Source of the DNA: Schistosoma mansoni
Taxonomy: Eukaryota; Platyhelminthes; Trematoda; Strigeidida; Schistosomatidae
Length of the DNA: 64,000 nucleotides
Assembly: GCF_000237925.1 (NCBI RefSeq)
Contig: NW_017386076.1
Location: forward strand, 248,001 to 312,000
Direction: 5' to 3'
Shown here: positions 46,370 through 59,520 of the stretch, piece after piece
Layout: every line of letters begins with the position of its first letter
How positions within the stretch are numbered: the stretch's first letter is position 1
Position numbers and translations under genes: made by a program
Notes under the pieces: generated by a model
Told to the model about the DNA's origin: nothing
Databases searched by the model: none
The model's input: the letters and a program-made list of their open reading frames with translations, nothing else

Positions 46370-48592
46370 AATAATAATAATAATATATTTCTGCATTAGC
46401 AGGTACACGCCATTTTTACAGGGATGATCTACAATTTACAACATACACTGGTTCACAGTATGCATCCCAAGCAAGGTTGTTTAGTAATTATAATCTATAA
46501 AAGTTGATAGCAGTTCATTCGTTCAGATATAATGTGTTTTCATAAGAATAGTTTCCAAAGGGGCATAGCGTCCACGTTATATACCAGATCCAATCTCGAC
46601 AAAAAGTGTAATAGGGTTTCGGTAGTGCTAAGTATTTATGTAATGCAGCTTTTTAAGTTTATAGTTGTTATAAAGTAGGCTTGTGGAGCGCCTGGTTCGA
46701 GCTATGACCTTGGGAAAGCGCGTTCGTCAAGCTTGTTCCAGATGTCCGAAGTTACATAGCTTCACCCTCAGAGCAAGATTCTGAAGAGAAAAAATAAAAG
46801 AGAAACCGAGGAGCAGCAAGGCATTTGGATATGAGCGATAATCAATGCTTAACATTTATTAGTGGAACAGATGGAGGTATTACAAATTATTAGATTAAAT
46901 TGATACTAGCTCATATTGCAAGAGTGAACTGCGATTACGGGCTCCAGAAGAGAGAAGGCAGTAATAAAGAACAATGAGTTGTGATATTTATCAAGGTGGA
47001 GTAGGTTCCAATGAAGGAGGGAAGTCAAGGTTGGAATGAGGAAGAACAGAGAGTGCATATAGAGAGTAGTGTTAAGTAAAATAGCAACCATATCCTTTAC
47101 AGTCGGTTTTTTTTCATCATCCGATGCCTGCCACACAGTGTTCATGTAAAAGTCCGAGTTAGCATGTTAAAGGTTGTCTTAGTAGAATAGTTAATCCAGC
47201 ACAAAAATTAGAAACATGAGTCTTAATGGTGAGTGTAGGTGAACAATCTCAATATCACAGATCTATTGACTTGTTCTCATCCATAAAGAGCCTGACACAA
47301 ACAAAATGTTCTGCCCTACAAACACGGGTGGATTGAAATCATCGCCCACACCATCAGTGCTTGCTGGTCAGTAACTCCACCCTCCCTCCTTTTGTGATGT
47401 TAGGCTCATTTACGCTTATTTTTTGGATACATATCATACCTCACACAATGCTCTGTGTTTCACATCCTGTTGGAAAACACTATTTCTATAAGTACCATGT
47501 TACAAGCTTATCAGACAGTTACAAATTATGGACTGTGGGTAAGGCTTCGATGCAATGTTTTTATTGACTATATAGTGAAGTGTAGGTTACAAATCAGAGT
47601 ATAGGCATTAGGAAGGGTATAGTGTAGGATATTTGTTTACCATAGTAGGCGGAAAAGTGTAGATTTATATTAGTTACAGATAAGGTAAGATAACGAGTGG
47701 TGAAATAATATTAATGGCAAGGCAACATAGTGTACAGATGAGTAAAAAGCTGATAAAGAATAGACAAGAAGTAACTCACACTAAATTCGCGCTGAGTTTG
47801 TTTTGTTCTATGCTAACCGGTTGATGGGTGACAGGTTCTGTGGTTGTACGACAACTGGCAGTAGGCAGTCGATTGTGCGTTTCTTCTGATGTTTTAGGGT
47901 GTTTATAAGCGTCGTTTAGCGACCGAGTATTGATAGATCCAGTGAGTTGCCTGTCTACTTCAATTGAAAAGAATTAGTGAGGGGAAAGTATCTAATACAA
48001 CTACAAGGTATGGAAATAAGGCGATTCAGACTATATATGTAGAGAGCCAATGATGTCTGTGTGGGACGTGGATTTGTTCGTTTGCACCAGATCTATGCAG
48101 GTGAGGGGTTGATTAATGAGTCTTGTAAACGTATGTAATTTGTCTGCCATGCGTACTTCAGAAGGCAGACTGTTCCATATCAATGCGTACTTGATAAGGA
48201 AGAAGTTTTCACGTGTTTTTGATCTGTGTTTTTCAATTTTGACAGTGGATACTTTGTCTCGAAGGTTGTATCCATGTGAGTCTTGGTAGAGAGCTATATT
48301 ACATGTGGAATAAGTAAGGTTTTTAAGGAGTTTGAAATAAAGAATTAAGTTAGACCTAAGCCTTCTTTTCCAGAGGGGTTCTAGTCCTAAGATATGGCAT
48401 CTGGATTTGTAGTCAGTGAGTTGGTCATTCTTAAGTATTTTGCGAGTAAAGTCTCGCTGTATTCCTTCCACCTTAAGTATATCAGATAGGCGTAGGTTGG
48501 AAAATAAGAACGAGCAGTATTCGACGATGGGTCTTACGCAGGTTTTATACAGGATGATTTTAGTTTCCTTTTGAAAGAAATTACGAAGTATG
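46370..48592 (-). mobile_element. CR1-like LINE, 5'-truncated minus copy
   Basis: Minus strand. The C-terminal ORF2 begins near 48592 (LRNFFQ equivalent) and includes 48471-48031, which differs from the plus copy only near its end. A 1.65-kb 3' UTR and an ATT tail at 46370 follow. The first 433 bp of UTR mirror 43640-44072 and the last 820 bp mirror 44558-45378. The middle ~410 bp (47187-47597) have no counterpart in the plus copy because of the gap and inverted segment. Tail to tail with the plus copy. Confidence 0.85.
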
Positions 48593-49560
48593 AAGTAAAA
48601 CTACTTAGAGTTGAATCTATGTCAACATTCTTAGAAGGATGGACACCACCTAGATCTGGATTATTTTCTTGTGGATTTTGAACTTTGGGAGATTCAGGGT
48701 AGTTTTTCGGTAGTTGCATATTCGTAACGTTAGATGTACTATTAGAATCGGACTTAGTTTTATGACATTTAGTATTATGATACGCTTGGCAGTTTCATGC
48801 TGGTAGCCTGCAGTTAACTCTGCCTATTTTTCGATGGCATGGTGTTCTATCTGGTAGGATCATAATATCCTCGAAAATCTGCTTTTGTCTCAGCGAATTG
48901 GAGGAATTTAAAAACTCACTAGCGTTTGCAGGTGAGTTGAATTTGAACAAGATCGGCTAGTGAATATCAGGGTGAGTTCATTTTACTCTTGTTCATACAC
49001 ATACTATGTGTGTCATATTGCTGGCTCTAAGCAGACTAGATTTGATATTTTCAAGGGCATATGTGTACGGTATATTAAACAGAGTTGCATTGCTAGATCG
49101 TCTTTTTCTTTCAAATACCTCTGATGCAACACGATCTAGGAAGTTATTTATGTCGTTCGTTTGATCTGGATTCTCTGTGAGGTTACGGTTGATGAGATAC
49201 TTGAGTGAATTGAGAATGTTCATGTCCACTTGCAACCTTTTTATATCATTCCTATGGTTGCAGTTGTGATTATCATAATTGTTTACCAACAGAGTCTTCA
49301 ACACGTCTGGAATGGAGACAACTGGTAAAAGCTTGTCCGCTTCCGGACGAACGGAGTAGCTCGTCTCGTTGAAACTGTCAGTAGCAATCTTAGATTGTGT
49401 CGTTTTCTCACGTTTGGCTGGACACCTACAAGCAGGGGTCTTTATTTTCTTTTGTGGCATGATAAGGAAGTGACGCACAGCAGATGGATTGAACAAAATT
49501 TTTGAAGTAGAAATGAATGACAAAATCAATGCCGACGGCTGAATTCTAGAAATCAAAACC
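48593..49560 (-). mobile_element. CR1-like LINE ORF1 remnant (other subfamily)
   Basis: The minus frame 49556-48993 and its out-of-frame continuation show the ORF1 core: a helical stretch LKYLINRNLTENPDQTND, then NATLFNIPYTYALENIKSS, then PILFKFNSPANASEFLNSSN. These align to 39.3-39.65 kb in the intact ORF1 but with clear divergence. The join to ORF2 C-terminal sequence at 48592 is abrupt. It is either an internal deletion or an older LINE invaded by the truncated copy. Confidence 0.65.
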
Positions 49561-51769
49561 TATGTTTAACACAAGGGTGAGTGTATCGTGAGGATCGGTG
49601 AAAGTCTCAAAAACAATAGATGAGAATAGCAGGAAGATATTAGCGGTGATATAGTATGTTAGTGTATGTGTGAAGGAAAAACAGAACATAATGGAGCACG
49701 TTGTGTAAATTTTAACATATGTATGCACGGAAAGATAGCCTTGTAAATAAATCAATTTAGAAGTGTTGATAATTAGTATCAAACAATCAAAGTGGGTATA
49801 GTATGTGGCATATATATAAACTGAGATCCTGCATTAGTAAAAATTGGGAGGTGTAGATATAAGTAGTTTAGAAGACAATTACCATCCGAGATTATTGTGT
49901 TGCCCTATGACCAAATATATGAAACAGCCTTTTGGACAAAAAATACTGTCAAAAAACTATGACAGACGCACCTAATTGGACAGGTAATTCCGGAAATTAA
50001 GTGAGTTATAGTATCCAAGTACGATTTTAATGAAAGTATATAGAACAGTGGGTACAGTGCTTTGTCATTCACGATTATATATATTTCTTGATATTAGGTA
50101 GAGATCCAAATAGATCCTGTTAATACATAAAGTACGTGTGTTATAGCGTCCAAACACGATATGAGGAATAGAATACAAATATGAAGTTTAATTCCTCGTC
50201 GAATATGATTATATATGGTTTTAAAAATGGCAAAGGATGGTTATAACGTATAGCCAAAATAAATATGCAATTATTTGCTTATAACTTATTGTATGAATAT
50301 GATCATATATACCATCAATAAATTAGACTCAGATTTTATCATATAGCTTGAAGTTTGCAGCTTAAATATAAACAGATCAGAATTGAGTTATCTTCCGTAA
50401 CTCCAAGAAAAGATAGTCCATCCAGCTCAGTGAGAATCCTAGAAAAAGAAAACTGAAGGCCTCGGCCAAAAAGTAACGTACACTTCGTGGCGCACAGCAA
50501 CTCTCATTTCTGAATTTACACTTCCCAGAACACAATGGACACAGCGAATTCAAAATAATGACCGATCAGTATACTTTCCAGGCTGGAGCGTTGAAATACA
50601 CAGAATGAGTCTGCTTTGGTAGGCGAGCTTTCATCCTTATTAAATAAGCCTTGAGGTTATACATATTTTCTTGACTGTTAACCATCGAATATGTGTTACC
50701 AGTGGTCTGGACTGCTTGAATTGTTAACACGGTTGTCTTTTTGTGTGCTAGTTGCCGTGGGACTGATAAACCGAAAACTTTCAGGTAGTATATTGCGAGC
50801 ACTGTCTTATGAGCAATTAATAAAGTTTTTTGAGGCAACTGGTACACAATTACAATTTTGTAAAAAATTGCCATTTTGTAGGAAACCGTGGTCTTAGCAT
50901 AAATCCTGGACGAAATTTAGTGTGAACACTTAGCAAGACCTTCAAAATCAGCCCTAATTTTGTGCTGATTTCGGAGGAAAACCGTTATTTTGAGAAGTTC
51001 CTAAGGAAATTCATAGCATCTGCCTGAAGTTCATTAAAAAGATGTAAAACGTTTTGAGCAATATTCTCACTTCTACTTGAAGTTCTGAAAAAATGTCAAA
51101 TCAAGGTTTTTATTTTATTTCAACCAAGGTTTCTGACCGACAATAAACTGACCTTAGTTTTTGATACTCCCAAGGGTAAAGTGCGAGGGTACGACCAAAG
51201 GTATTCGGGAAATAGTAATTGATTTGTGTTGTTTTAATATGTGCTCAATCTGTTCACAGTTAAACTTTCTTTCTATCGAAATAATTAACTCACTGTAAAT
51301 CGTTTCCATACGAGATCTGAATAGTGAAGTTTCATGGGAAGCATTTAATTCTGATTAGATTTGGAATTCTTACCACTGCACGAGATCATTCTGTCAAAAC
51401 TTCTCAGTAAGTCGTCCAACTGGTGCCTAACAATTTGTTTTGCTAGACAACTTCACATTGATACATAATTAATTGAAATCACTGTGTTGGTGTGAGAACT
51501 CCCAACCAGATTTGGTTTCAGATTTATGTAGTAAGGATGCGAATCTCACTGCCTATATTTTACCTTCTCTAGTATGCTTCTGTGAGTGTTTAATTTTCTC
51601 TCGAATGAGTCAATTGAAGGTACGGTCATCAATGCTTCGGGTAACAGGTTCCGAAAATTGATAACTAGGTGTGAAAACCTGTGTGTATGGATACTTTGTT
51701 CATTCTGGGCTTTTCTGCTCTCCTTCTATATCCTCTGAGACGTCCTGGGTAATATAAATTTATGAACAC
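49561..51769. other. AT-rich non-coding stretch
   Basis: About 2.2 kb without a recognisable gene or repeat. Frames at 50566-50874 and 50691-50897 overlap on opposite strands and have no motifs. Confidence 0.4.
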
Positions 51770-51938
51770 CTTTTTTACATGCTGCACAACACCCAATCAT
51801 TCTCACGAAATAGAGAACAAGCCCAAGTAGGACCAGGAAAACGGCGAATCCATAGATAGTTACATCGGTACTCTGAGAGTAGTTGTTTAGCATGACACAT
51901 GCAATTAACTCAGCGGCAAGAAACACTGTCCCGCACAA
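51770..51938 (-). CDS. Possible tetraspanin-like exon
   Basis: Minus strand. An acceptor-like TAG precedes the frame at 51938. The encoded stretch has a hydrophobic start (LCGTVFLAAELIACVML), a short polar loop, a second hydrophobic segment (FAVFLVLLGLVLYFV) and then IGCCAACKKG. That ending resembles the TM2 end of tetraspanins, GCCGAxKE. A donor-like G/GTGTTC lies at 51770/51769. No exon with the CCG motif of the large extracellular loop was found nearby, so the gene assignment is tentative. Confidence 0.3.
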
Positions 51939-52530
51939 CTATCTCAATCAAATAATATACTAAAAGTATAGTAAAAGGTCAGACCAATAAATTATTAGTG
52001 CAGAAGTAGAGTTATGAAGAGCCTAATATTTGAAGTGACTAATATGACAGCTTTATGAGAACCGGTGTGCTATGTCGCGAACTGCATTTCTGAGAAAACC
52101 GGCCAGACGAATCATTAAACCTAACATTTATGGATTGTATTTATAGGACGGAAAGCGAGTCAATATTCTTTCAGTGTGAGAAACTGTTTACTGACACTCG
52201 ACCAATTAAAAAATGTTATAGTGATAAACTAAGGCTAGGGAATATATAGTTATCCTACAGTATGAAACTATTACGGCTCCTACAGAAAAATGTACAACGT
52301 TAACCATGATATGAATCATTCATACGTGAAATTCAAACAAACCGTTCAGCTCCGTCATCATAGAACCTTGTATATTTCTACCAAGGCATATCTATTTCTT
52401 ATTTCCTGATAAGGAATATTTTTTAACTGTATTTTGCATAAATAAGTTCGCATCAATGCAGTTGGTTCGTGACATTCCACTTGGCATAAGGAGCCGTAAT
52501 TTAACATGTTCTGCCTTACAGACACGGGTG
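51939..52530. other. Spacer with a short dispersed repeat
   Basis: Non-coding. About 50 bp at 52504-52552 resemble 47300-47350 (TTCTGCC..ACA.ACACGGGTGG), a short dispersed repeat. Confidence 0.4.
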
Positions 52531-52810
52531 GATTGAAGCTATCTCCCCACCATGTTCCTCATCACTCCATTATTTGCTTTTGTGTGCTCGACTTGTGCCT
52601 TGACCTTCTCTGTTCTTGTTCTATAGATGTTAACTGATGTATCCTTGTTCTTTTCTCTTGAATATTTTTTAAGGTATCCATATAGATCACCTCTTCGAGC
52701 TGGTGATACTCCCGGTTCAACACCAAACACTTTGATGTCATTGCTTTCTTGATCCCTTTTCAGTTGTTCCCCATAGTGCTTTCCTTTTTGAATAGAAACT
52801 GTAAGACGTT
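52531..52810 (-). mobile_element. RTE-type LINE linker fragment
   Basis: The minus frame 52730-52539 reads YLKKYSREKNKDTSVNIYRT then RTEKVKAQVEHTKANNG, matching the linker between endonuclease and RT in RTE elements (compare 12871-12660). The preceding ~80 bases fit the end of the endonuclease region. Internal fragment only, with neither end present. Confidence 0.65.
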
Positions 52811-55618
52811 TTGTAAGGGGTTATCACAGACTTATTTTTTGAATAATTCTTTTTATTGTTCATATTTTTTGTGGTCTTGCTTGCTCTATACGATCACTGT
52901 TTTGACTGCGGAAGTATTGGACAAATTTGACTTTGCTTTCTCGTCAAAGTTTTTGTCTCTGCTTCAATGACGTTGAACATCGTTCGCAGATGCACTGCCG
53001 TAGATATAGTTCTCTTAGTCATTTAATAAGCAGCTATATTATTAGACCTTCAATATAATTGCCATGTTTGTTTAAAGATCACATTAGTGTCCATAGCGCT
53101 GAAAGTTGATGCAGAAATGACCACCAGTGTAATGATTGATTACAAAAATATTAGGATCGATAGTTATTATACAGGCCTACATGAATTAATGGGCGAGTAT
53201 TACAAGTGCGATAGTAGACGGAATAATATTGAACTATTGCAGGATAGGAATACATGTTATAACTACGTACTGTTTATATAGATATAACACCGGTCGTGAA
53301 CAGAGATATTAGAATCAATAGTTATGATCCAGAGGTACACTGTCTTTAACAATTTTACTTCCAAGGTCCTTGTTATCGTTTTTACCATGGTCTCTTCGAC
53401 ATTTTGGTTTACTTATTTCACTATCTGAGTTGATTCAGATTTAACTGCTGTTGCTGATCCCACAACTTACAAATCATTTTTGTTAGGGCGTTGACACTAC
53501 ATATAGTCTGTCAGATAACATCTATCAGATAAATTACGGGTCCATTAGCGCATTCCGATTTCGACTTAGTCTTTTTTATAGATTCCGACTGATGATTTAC
53601 ATCAAACTTTCTAGGTGGAAATGAACAGTTTTTCCGTCAGTAGGATACTTCATTCCACGAGATTTCCATTATGATAATATTATATTGCCATTTCAAACTC
53701 TCAGATGCTCTTTGTGGTTTATAACGCCGACCAAACTTGCAGCAGTAAAATACATACTTGTAGTTCGATTCTTGATTTTTTTACGCATTGCAAACTTCTT
53801 GACGACGTTATGAACAAACGTTCCGTGAAAACATTATGTAGTTTTAGAAGACACACCATTTACAGAAGATATAACGCTCCTTCTATATTTTTTTATGTCA
53901 CAAATTTTGTAGTTTTCCAAGATTTTTTATTGTAGATGATTCTTGTAAACTGGTACAACCATAAAGAAAATGAACTATATCATATGTCATTCTTGATTAC
54001 ACAGAAAATGTTATAGATTCCATTACTGAGAAGTTGACCTGAAATTCGAAAGTTATTTATTCCTACGAACGAGTAATCCTGGCATTAGATTGACAGACTG
54101 GATGTAATGCTTCATTGACTAGTTTAGAATGCTTGTAATAACCTTACTCAACTTAATCCGTAATGGCTTGAAATTTTTTATTGTTGATACTTCGTCTGAA
54201 TTGTGGCCAGTTTCTAGTTGACACATATGAACTCTGTGGGGTTTTCCTCGATACAACCATCGGATCACAGGTTTTTATATTAAACCTTCCTACCTAGGGT
54301 AATAAGTTGTGACAAAGTAACCATGATGATGGATAGTAAAGTTGGATCACTGAGACTTCACTTTTATTACTAAAATACATCAATGAGGACTTTCTGTTTT
54401 AGCGGAATATGGACTAACACACATATTTGGGCAAACTTTATCGTGGTTACAATTCATAGGCTCTATGTTTCCCTGTCGACAGCGACAGCCGTTTGATATT
54501 CTGCCGAGTCTTTCCAAAGTAGCCTATACAGTCACTTGGTCTGAGAAGGTAGGTGCTTCTATTATTTAAAACATTTTTTCCTTAAGTTTTTAAATAGAAG
54601 AATAAGAGTTACACATTTCCGTAATATGGAAATTCCGCTCGCTGTATAGATTTCGGTGAAAAACCAGTTCGCTATTTTTTCTTGGCAATGTTGCAAAAAT
54701 CGAAAGTATAATGATAAGTGGAGACAGCTTTAATCGATCCCGCGGTATTGTCTATACGCCAGAATTCTAGATACTTGCTCACCACTAGTTTAACCGCTTC
54801 TACAGAGAACGAAGCTTGTTTTCTGCAATTTACATGAAGTTCAAGATGTCACAGGTATGTGGAGTTTGACGTCTTTACACGTAACACTATTATGATCGAA
54901 GTATATTAAAACTCGGTCAAATCAGATGTTAGAAATGGAGTGGTTTGAAGATATATTTAGGAGACTATCAATATGTTAGGAAGTGTTTGGTCTGAGCTGG
55001 GTAACAGTCGCAAGGTATGCTTAGCACGGCGTACTAACTCGTGATCTGGTGCAGATGCATGACCAAGTACTCTCGGCTAGGTGTGTCCAGTAAAACAAAT
55101 GAGGTCAGAATCAATGTCTAAAGCTTACATAACAATTTATTTCGGGGATTTATAATTTCAGCTTACACTCCTCTTATTGGGGTAGTGATGATCCTAAGAC
55201 GTAGCAGACCAGAAGTTTAAACTCAAACAGCTTGAATTGGTAGAAATTACTCTGATAGCTTACCACCAAACCAAGATGAGCGTGACTGAAAAGGGACTAG
55301 GGAGTCGCAAGAAACCCAAGGGACATTTGTTGTGTCTAATTATACTGGGTTTCTTTCAGCTTATAGAACTGTTTATGTTTGTGATATATTTGCCGCTACA
55401 AAGTATTGAGATCCGTTAAAAGTGTCATTCAAGTATTGATCATTTGAGGCCTATATACATGAGTCTATGTGGCATTTGTGGTGCTTTTGTCGCCATTAGG
55501 GTGCCCAGGTCCTATTTGAGGAAGATATACACTGCACTAACAACTCCGAATTGCCAAACCAGAATGAATGAATAATAAATGGCACAAGAACCAGTTTTAT
55601 CTGGAAAATATAAGAAGA
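52811..55618. other. AT-rich non-coding stretch
   Basis: No recognised gene. A 47-codon plus frame from about 55276 (MSVTEKGLGSRKKPKGH...) carries one strong hydrophobic segment and could be a membrane-protein exon, but nothing supports splicing to neighbours. Confidence 0.35.
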
Positions 55619-56754
55619 TTAAATCACTGATGAAATGAAGATTGTTTGACAACAATTACAGTCACGATTGTCACAATAACAATTTAAAGAACAAGTGTGA
55701 TTCCTACTTTCGTTGGATGCTTTCACAAGTCCTGAAATCCAACAACAACTTGTAGAATCGCTACACATATCACATACTACAATCGGAGCCGCAACAATGG
55801 GGATGTGGTGGCATTGGGCTCGAACCACATAATCCTCAAAACTGTACACAAGACAACTGGGAAAATAGATATTCAATTTTTAACTCAGAGAAAAGCCCAA
55901 CGATGGAGAGGAAGGGAAGAATGAATTCAAATTCATCAAATGATATGGCTTGGCCTTGCAGGTGTGATCATTTTTGTGTAGCCTATACCTTTTATTCATA
56001 TGAAGCACATTGTTCTATCTTCAACCTAAATGTGTTCTGCATCATATATTGGTGATTGTTACGATGCGATGAGTCAATGTGATGTGACTTCCACGTAAGA
56101 TCTTATAAATTGAGAACTTTAATCATGACAAATCTACAACTGTAGGGTTAGGTATATTATTAGAGCAGTACCAATAATGAAGTAGATCATAATTCTGCAG
56201 ATGTGCTAATACCAAAAATGGAACATTTTCGCGATTGTGTAAGACTAATGTTGTTAACAATGGATAACACTCTGCGGCTATATTTACACAGGCACATTTG
56301 GTTGCCGCAATTCTAAATGTGAGGTATGTATTCGCTTTATTTTCAAAAGAAACTCGGACTGGATTCAGTGAGATGATGAGGGAATATTTTAAATATTCTG
56401 AATACTGACAGTGTCCAGGGTTATTATGATGGCAACATCCATATCTACCGAATCTCATGATGCAAGGATATAAAGTATTGCATATTTGCCAAAACTCTTG
56501 AAATTCGGAACACAAAATAGATTTCCTGCAGGTCTTTGGATGCTCCCCGAATATTTCTTACATTTGTGTGGTACTCACTGTGCGTCACTGTGCCCTAGAT
56601 AAATTATTAGTTAGATCGAAGCATCTCTACATTTGATGATGGACCACTGGTCGTTAAACAGACTATGAGCAGCATCAAGGTTAAGGATGAGTAACACGAG
56701 TTATTCAATTGCACATCCATTGCTTGACTAACCAATGCAAAAGTGGTGGCTCCC
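55619..56754 (-). CDS. Possible cysteine-rich secreted protein gene (fragments)
   Basis: Three minus-strand pieces in order. An ATG near 56724 (MDVQLNNSCYSSLTLMLLIV) starts a signal-peptide-like stretch ending CLTTSG. A frame at 56515-56123 has many cysteines: WQICNTLYPC, RYGCCHHNNPGHC, ATKCACV, AAEC; the CxC near its end is reminiscent of cystine-knot proteins. A frame at 55876-55619 is even richer in cysteine (CDMCSDSTSCC, HTCSLNCYCDNRDCNCC). A possible 36-bp micro-intron (GTAGAG...ATCTAG) follows the signal peptide, but that splice leads into a different frame. I do not recognise the family, and the exon structure is unresolved. Confidence 0.25.
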
Positions 56755-56792
56755 TCCTTCACTAACTTATCCTTACTAACCCGTTTCTTCAA

Positions 56793-57640
56793 TAACGTTA
56801 TGCTTGTTTTATAAGGTCATAAAAGAAGCCTCAGTTTCTGAAGAGTATGGAATGTTTATTCGCGTCAGGCATTAACCTTGAGGTGCGACATTCACGTGGT
56901 CCGGGTGACCCCGTAATTGTAGTTGACGACGATCATTTAGGTAGATAGCTTTCATTGATGATCTGTACGTTTTAGGAAAACGTGATTTAGTGAGTGAAAT
57001 GAATTCGGATGGTAGTGGAGTCAGGATCTCTCAAACAGTGTCGGTTTACCCTCAAACACTCAATAAAGACCTGGTAAAGTTTTCAATTCCTCTAAGTGGG
57101 TTACGATACGAGTCTTTAAAACCTGTCAATATATGTTTTAGATCAATCATTTCCGTGGATTTTTCTGTTCATTTAGTGGATGAGAGATGCATACAAGAGC
57201 CTTATTTTCAATGATAATTTCATTCGAAGACCTAGTGTTTACTTTATTCGCTTTTCATGCTAGAAGCTCAGATACGCTATGGTCACACATTCATAGTAAA
57301 CATCTGTAGATAGTTGTTAATAAGCAAAACAAAATCGCAAACAAAAGCCATACTCCAATCTGCTGCACTAACACACTAAACGAACGGAAAGATGCCCCCA
57401 AATGCTAAATATCCCACCTTTGTTTTAGGTTTGACGCGCGCGTTTCACAAAGGGCAGTGACTTCATACTTGTGATTGTCGTTGCTTTTGTGTGCTTGTTG
57501 CATCTAAAAGCATCATTGGTCCAATTTCACTTGAAGTATTTCGGTTAGGGTTTGAAGGTTTACTAAACTTTGTATTGTGGTACCTTCTTTCTTATTGACT
57601 CTGACACTTATGTTCATATTGTAATAATACTGTGTTTCAA
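56793..57640. other. Spacer before the right-hand LINE
   Basis: No recognised gene. The 74-codon frame at 56990-57214 has no motif. The LINE 5' leader may start within 57.4-57.65 kb. Confidence 0.4.
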
Positions 57641-57657
57641 ACCATAATCTGATTGCA

Positions 57658-58158
57658 GTGGTTGGCAGTACTTATAAATGTGGACAGCTGAACTGCTTAT
57701 TCCCCGTGGAGAAAGGAATGCAATGTGATGAGTATAAGAAGTGGTTCCATAAGATATGTACCCGTTTAAGTCCCACCGCATACAAAAGACGCTTGAAGCC
57801 TAACCCGCATTCGCTTTGCATGTTTTGCTGTATAAATAAGACGTTAATAATCCAGGAGGCTATGGGCCTATTAACTTTGACCTGTAAGAAGGAAGATGGT
57901 GGTCGCGCTGATAACAGTGTCAGTGTTGTACGTGCTGTTACAGGACGCGTAAAACTCCCGACTGTGATTGACGGAAAAGTGAGATCTCCGTTGGAACTAA
58001 TGAAGAGTGGAGCGCCACTTGATATTGACATGGGTAGTCATGCATCTTTGGTGGAAATTGAAGACCCAGATGAAACTGTTACCGTTCTACATAATTCCGG
58101 TGTGGCTGTCCTGAGTGATGAAAATGGACGGACGGAGAAAGAGGTGAAAAAAATCTAA
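57658..58158 (+). pseudogene. LINE ORF1 N-terminal piece with PHD-type zinc finger
   Basis: A 166-codon frame. Cys/His spacing (YKCGQLNC, MQCDEYKKWFHKIC, SLCMFCC) follows the C4HC3 PHD pattern, including the aromatic residue before the histidine. After the finger it resembles the left-edge copy (KTLIIQEAMGLL versus KTLLIQEAISLL). The frame then ends at 58158 while the family's ORF1 should continue, so this ORF is broken. Confidence 0.7.
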
Positions 58159-59520
58159 AGTAATACTCACTTGGTTGGCAAGTCACTGGGGAACTGGCAC
58201 TCTGAGTCACACTACACACTACCAAACTCTGATAATAAGGCAGAACTCCATCGTGGCATGACTGAGAAGAATTTAATCCCGTCGAATATTATTGTGATTT
58301 GCTGGAGTCGAACGAGCCCGATCCCCGGATTAGACACGTGCATGATTTGGAGAAGCTTGTAGAATATATTCGTAGCATCTTATTATTATTATTAGCTTTA
58401 TTCAATATTATATTATTCGGTACAGAATCGAATTCTCAGCATAAAGTATTTCAACATGTTTACGTTTCTTATTTCTTCGTTTCTCCTGATGATAAATATT
58501 CAGTGATCGCCAGTTAGATGTCAGCAGTTCAGTCAATCGACATATGAATAATGTATATTCTTTTTGCTGCATGTTCCCAGCAAACACGATATTTCTAATT
58601 AGGCCTTTTGTAACCTTTACAGCGAAAGGTTGTACAGTTTTCAGAAACGCACCTGAATAGGTTGTGTGTTTAATAGCCATAATGATGTATTAAAACAAAC
58701 AATATTAGGTAACTTGTTGAAATATATAGATGACAGGAACAGGTAGCCCAGATGTTTGAGCAGGCCACCCAGATAACTGTAAAGGAGTTCAGGTCCAAAA
58801 GTTGGTTAGAAAAGGTAAGAGAGCCGACGATAGTGTTCAACCCCGACTATACAGACTCCTTATCTTAATCATAGGGTCGGAGAAACAACATAATCTTCCT
58901 TTAAGTAGCGCTCGTAGTCACGACGATTCCGACACTCAGGTAAGATTTGACAAGTCTCTTGAAAATAGAATATAAAGGGAGACAGGACCGGCTGAACTAG
59001 AAACCCGTCGACAGAATGGTGAGGAAAGTCTGCCATTAGGGGGCTTTCGAATAATCACGTCTTGGGAGTGAATGCTGCCAAGGCCTGTGTCCATAGATCG
59101 TCCTCCCTAGGAGTTTTATATGCCAACGCTCGTAGTCTAAGACATATATTCTATGAACTGGGAGTGTTAGTGAACAAATTAGGGCCACTCAGTGTAGCTG
59201 TGTCGGAAACTTGGTTAGTCCATGACTTCGACATTACCCCAGAATTATCCGGACACCATTGCTTAAGAAATGATGGATATAGATGCAGGAAAGGAAGTGA
59301 CGTCTTTTTTATACATAACCAATAATATAAATTTCCGCTCCTCTGTTTGCGAATCCTATGATAATGGAACTTGTGAAGTCATTAGCTGTGAGCTCACTAT
59401 CAGATGTTGTACATTTGTACTCGGTGTCATCTATCGCAGCCCAATCTGCTCAGCTAACGACTTTATTTTAGAGCACATTCAGCTATGGTGTGCAAATAAC
59501 AGATACTTGATATTGGAAGA

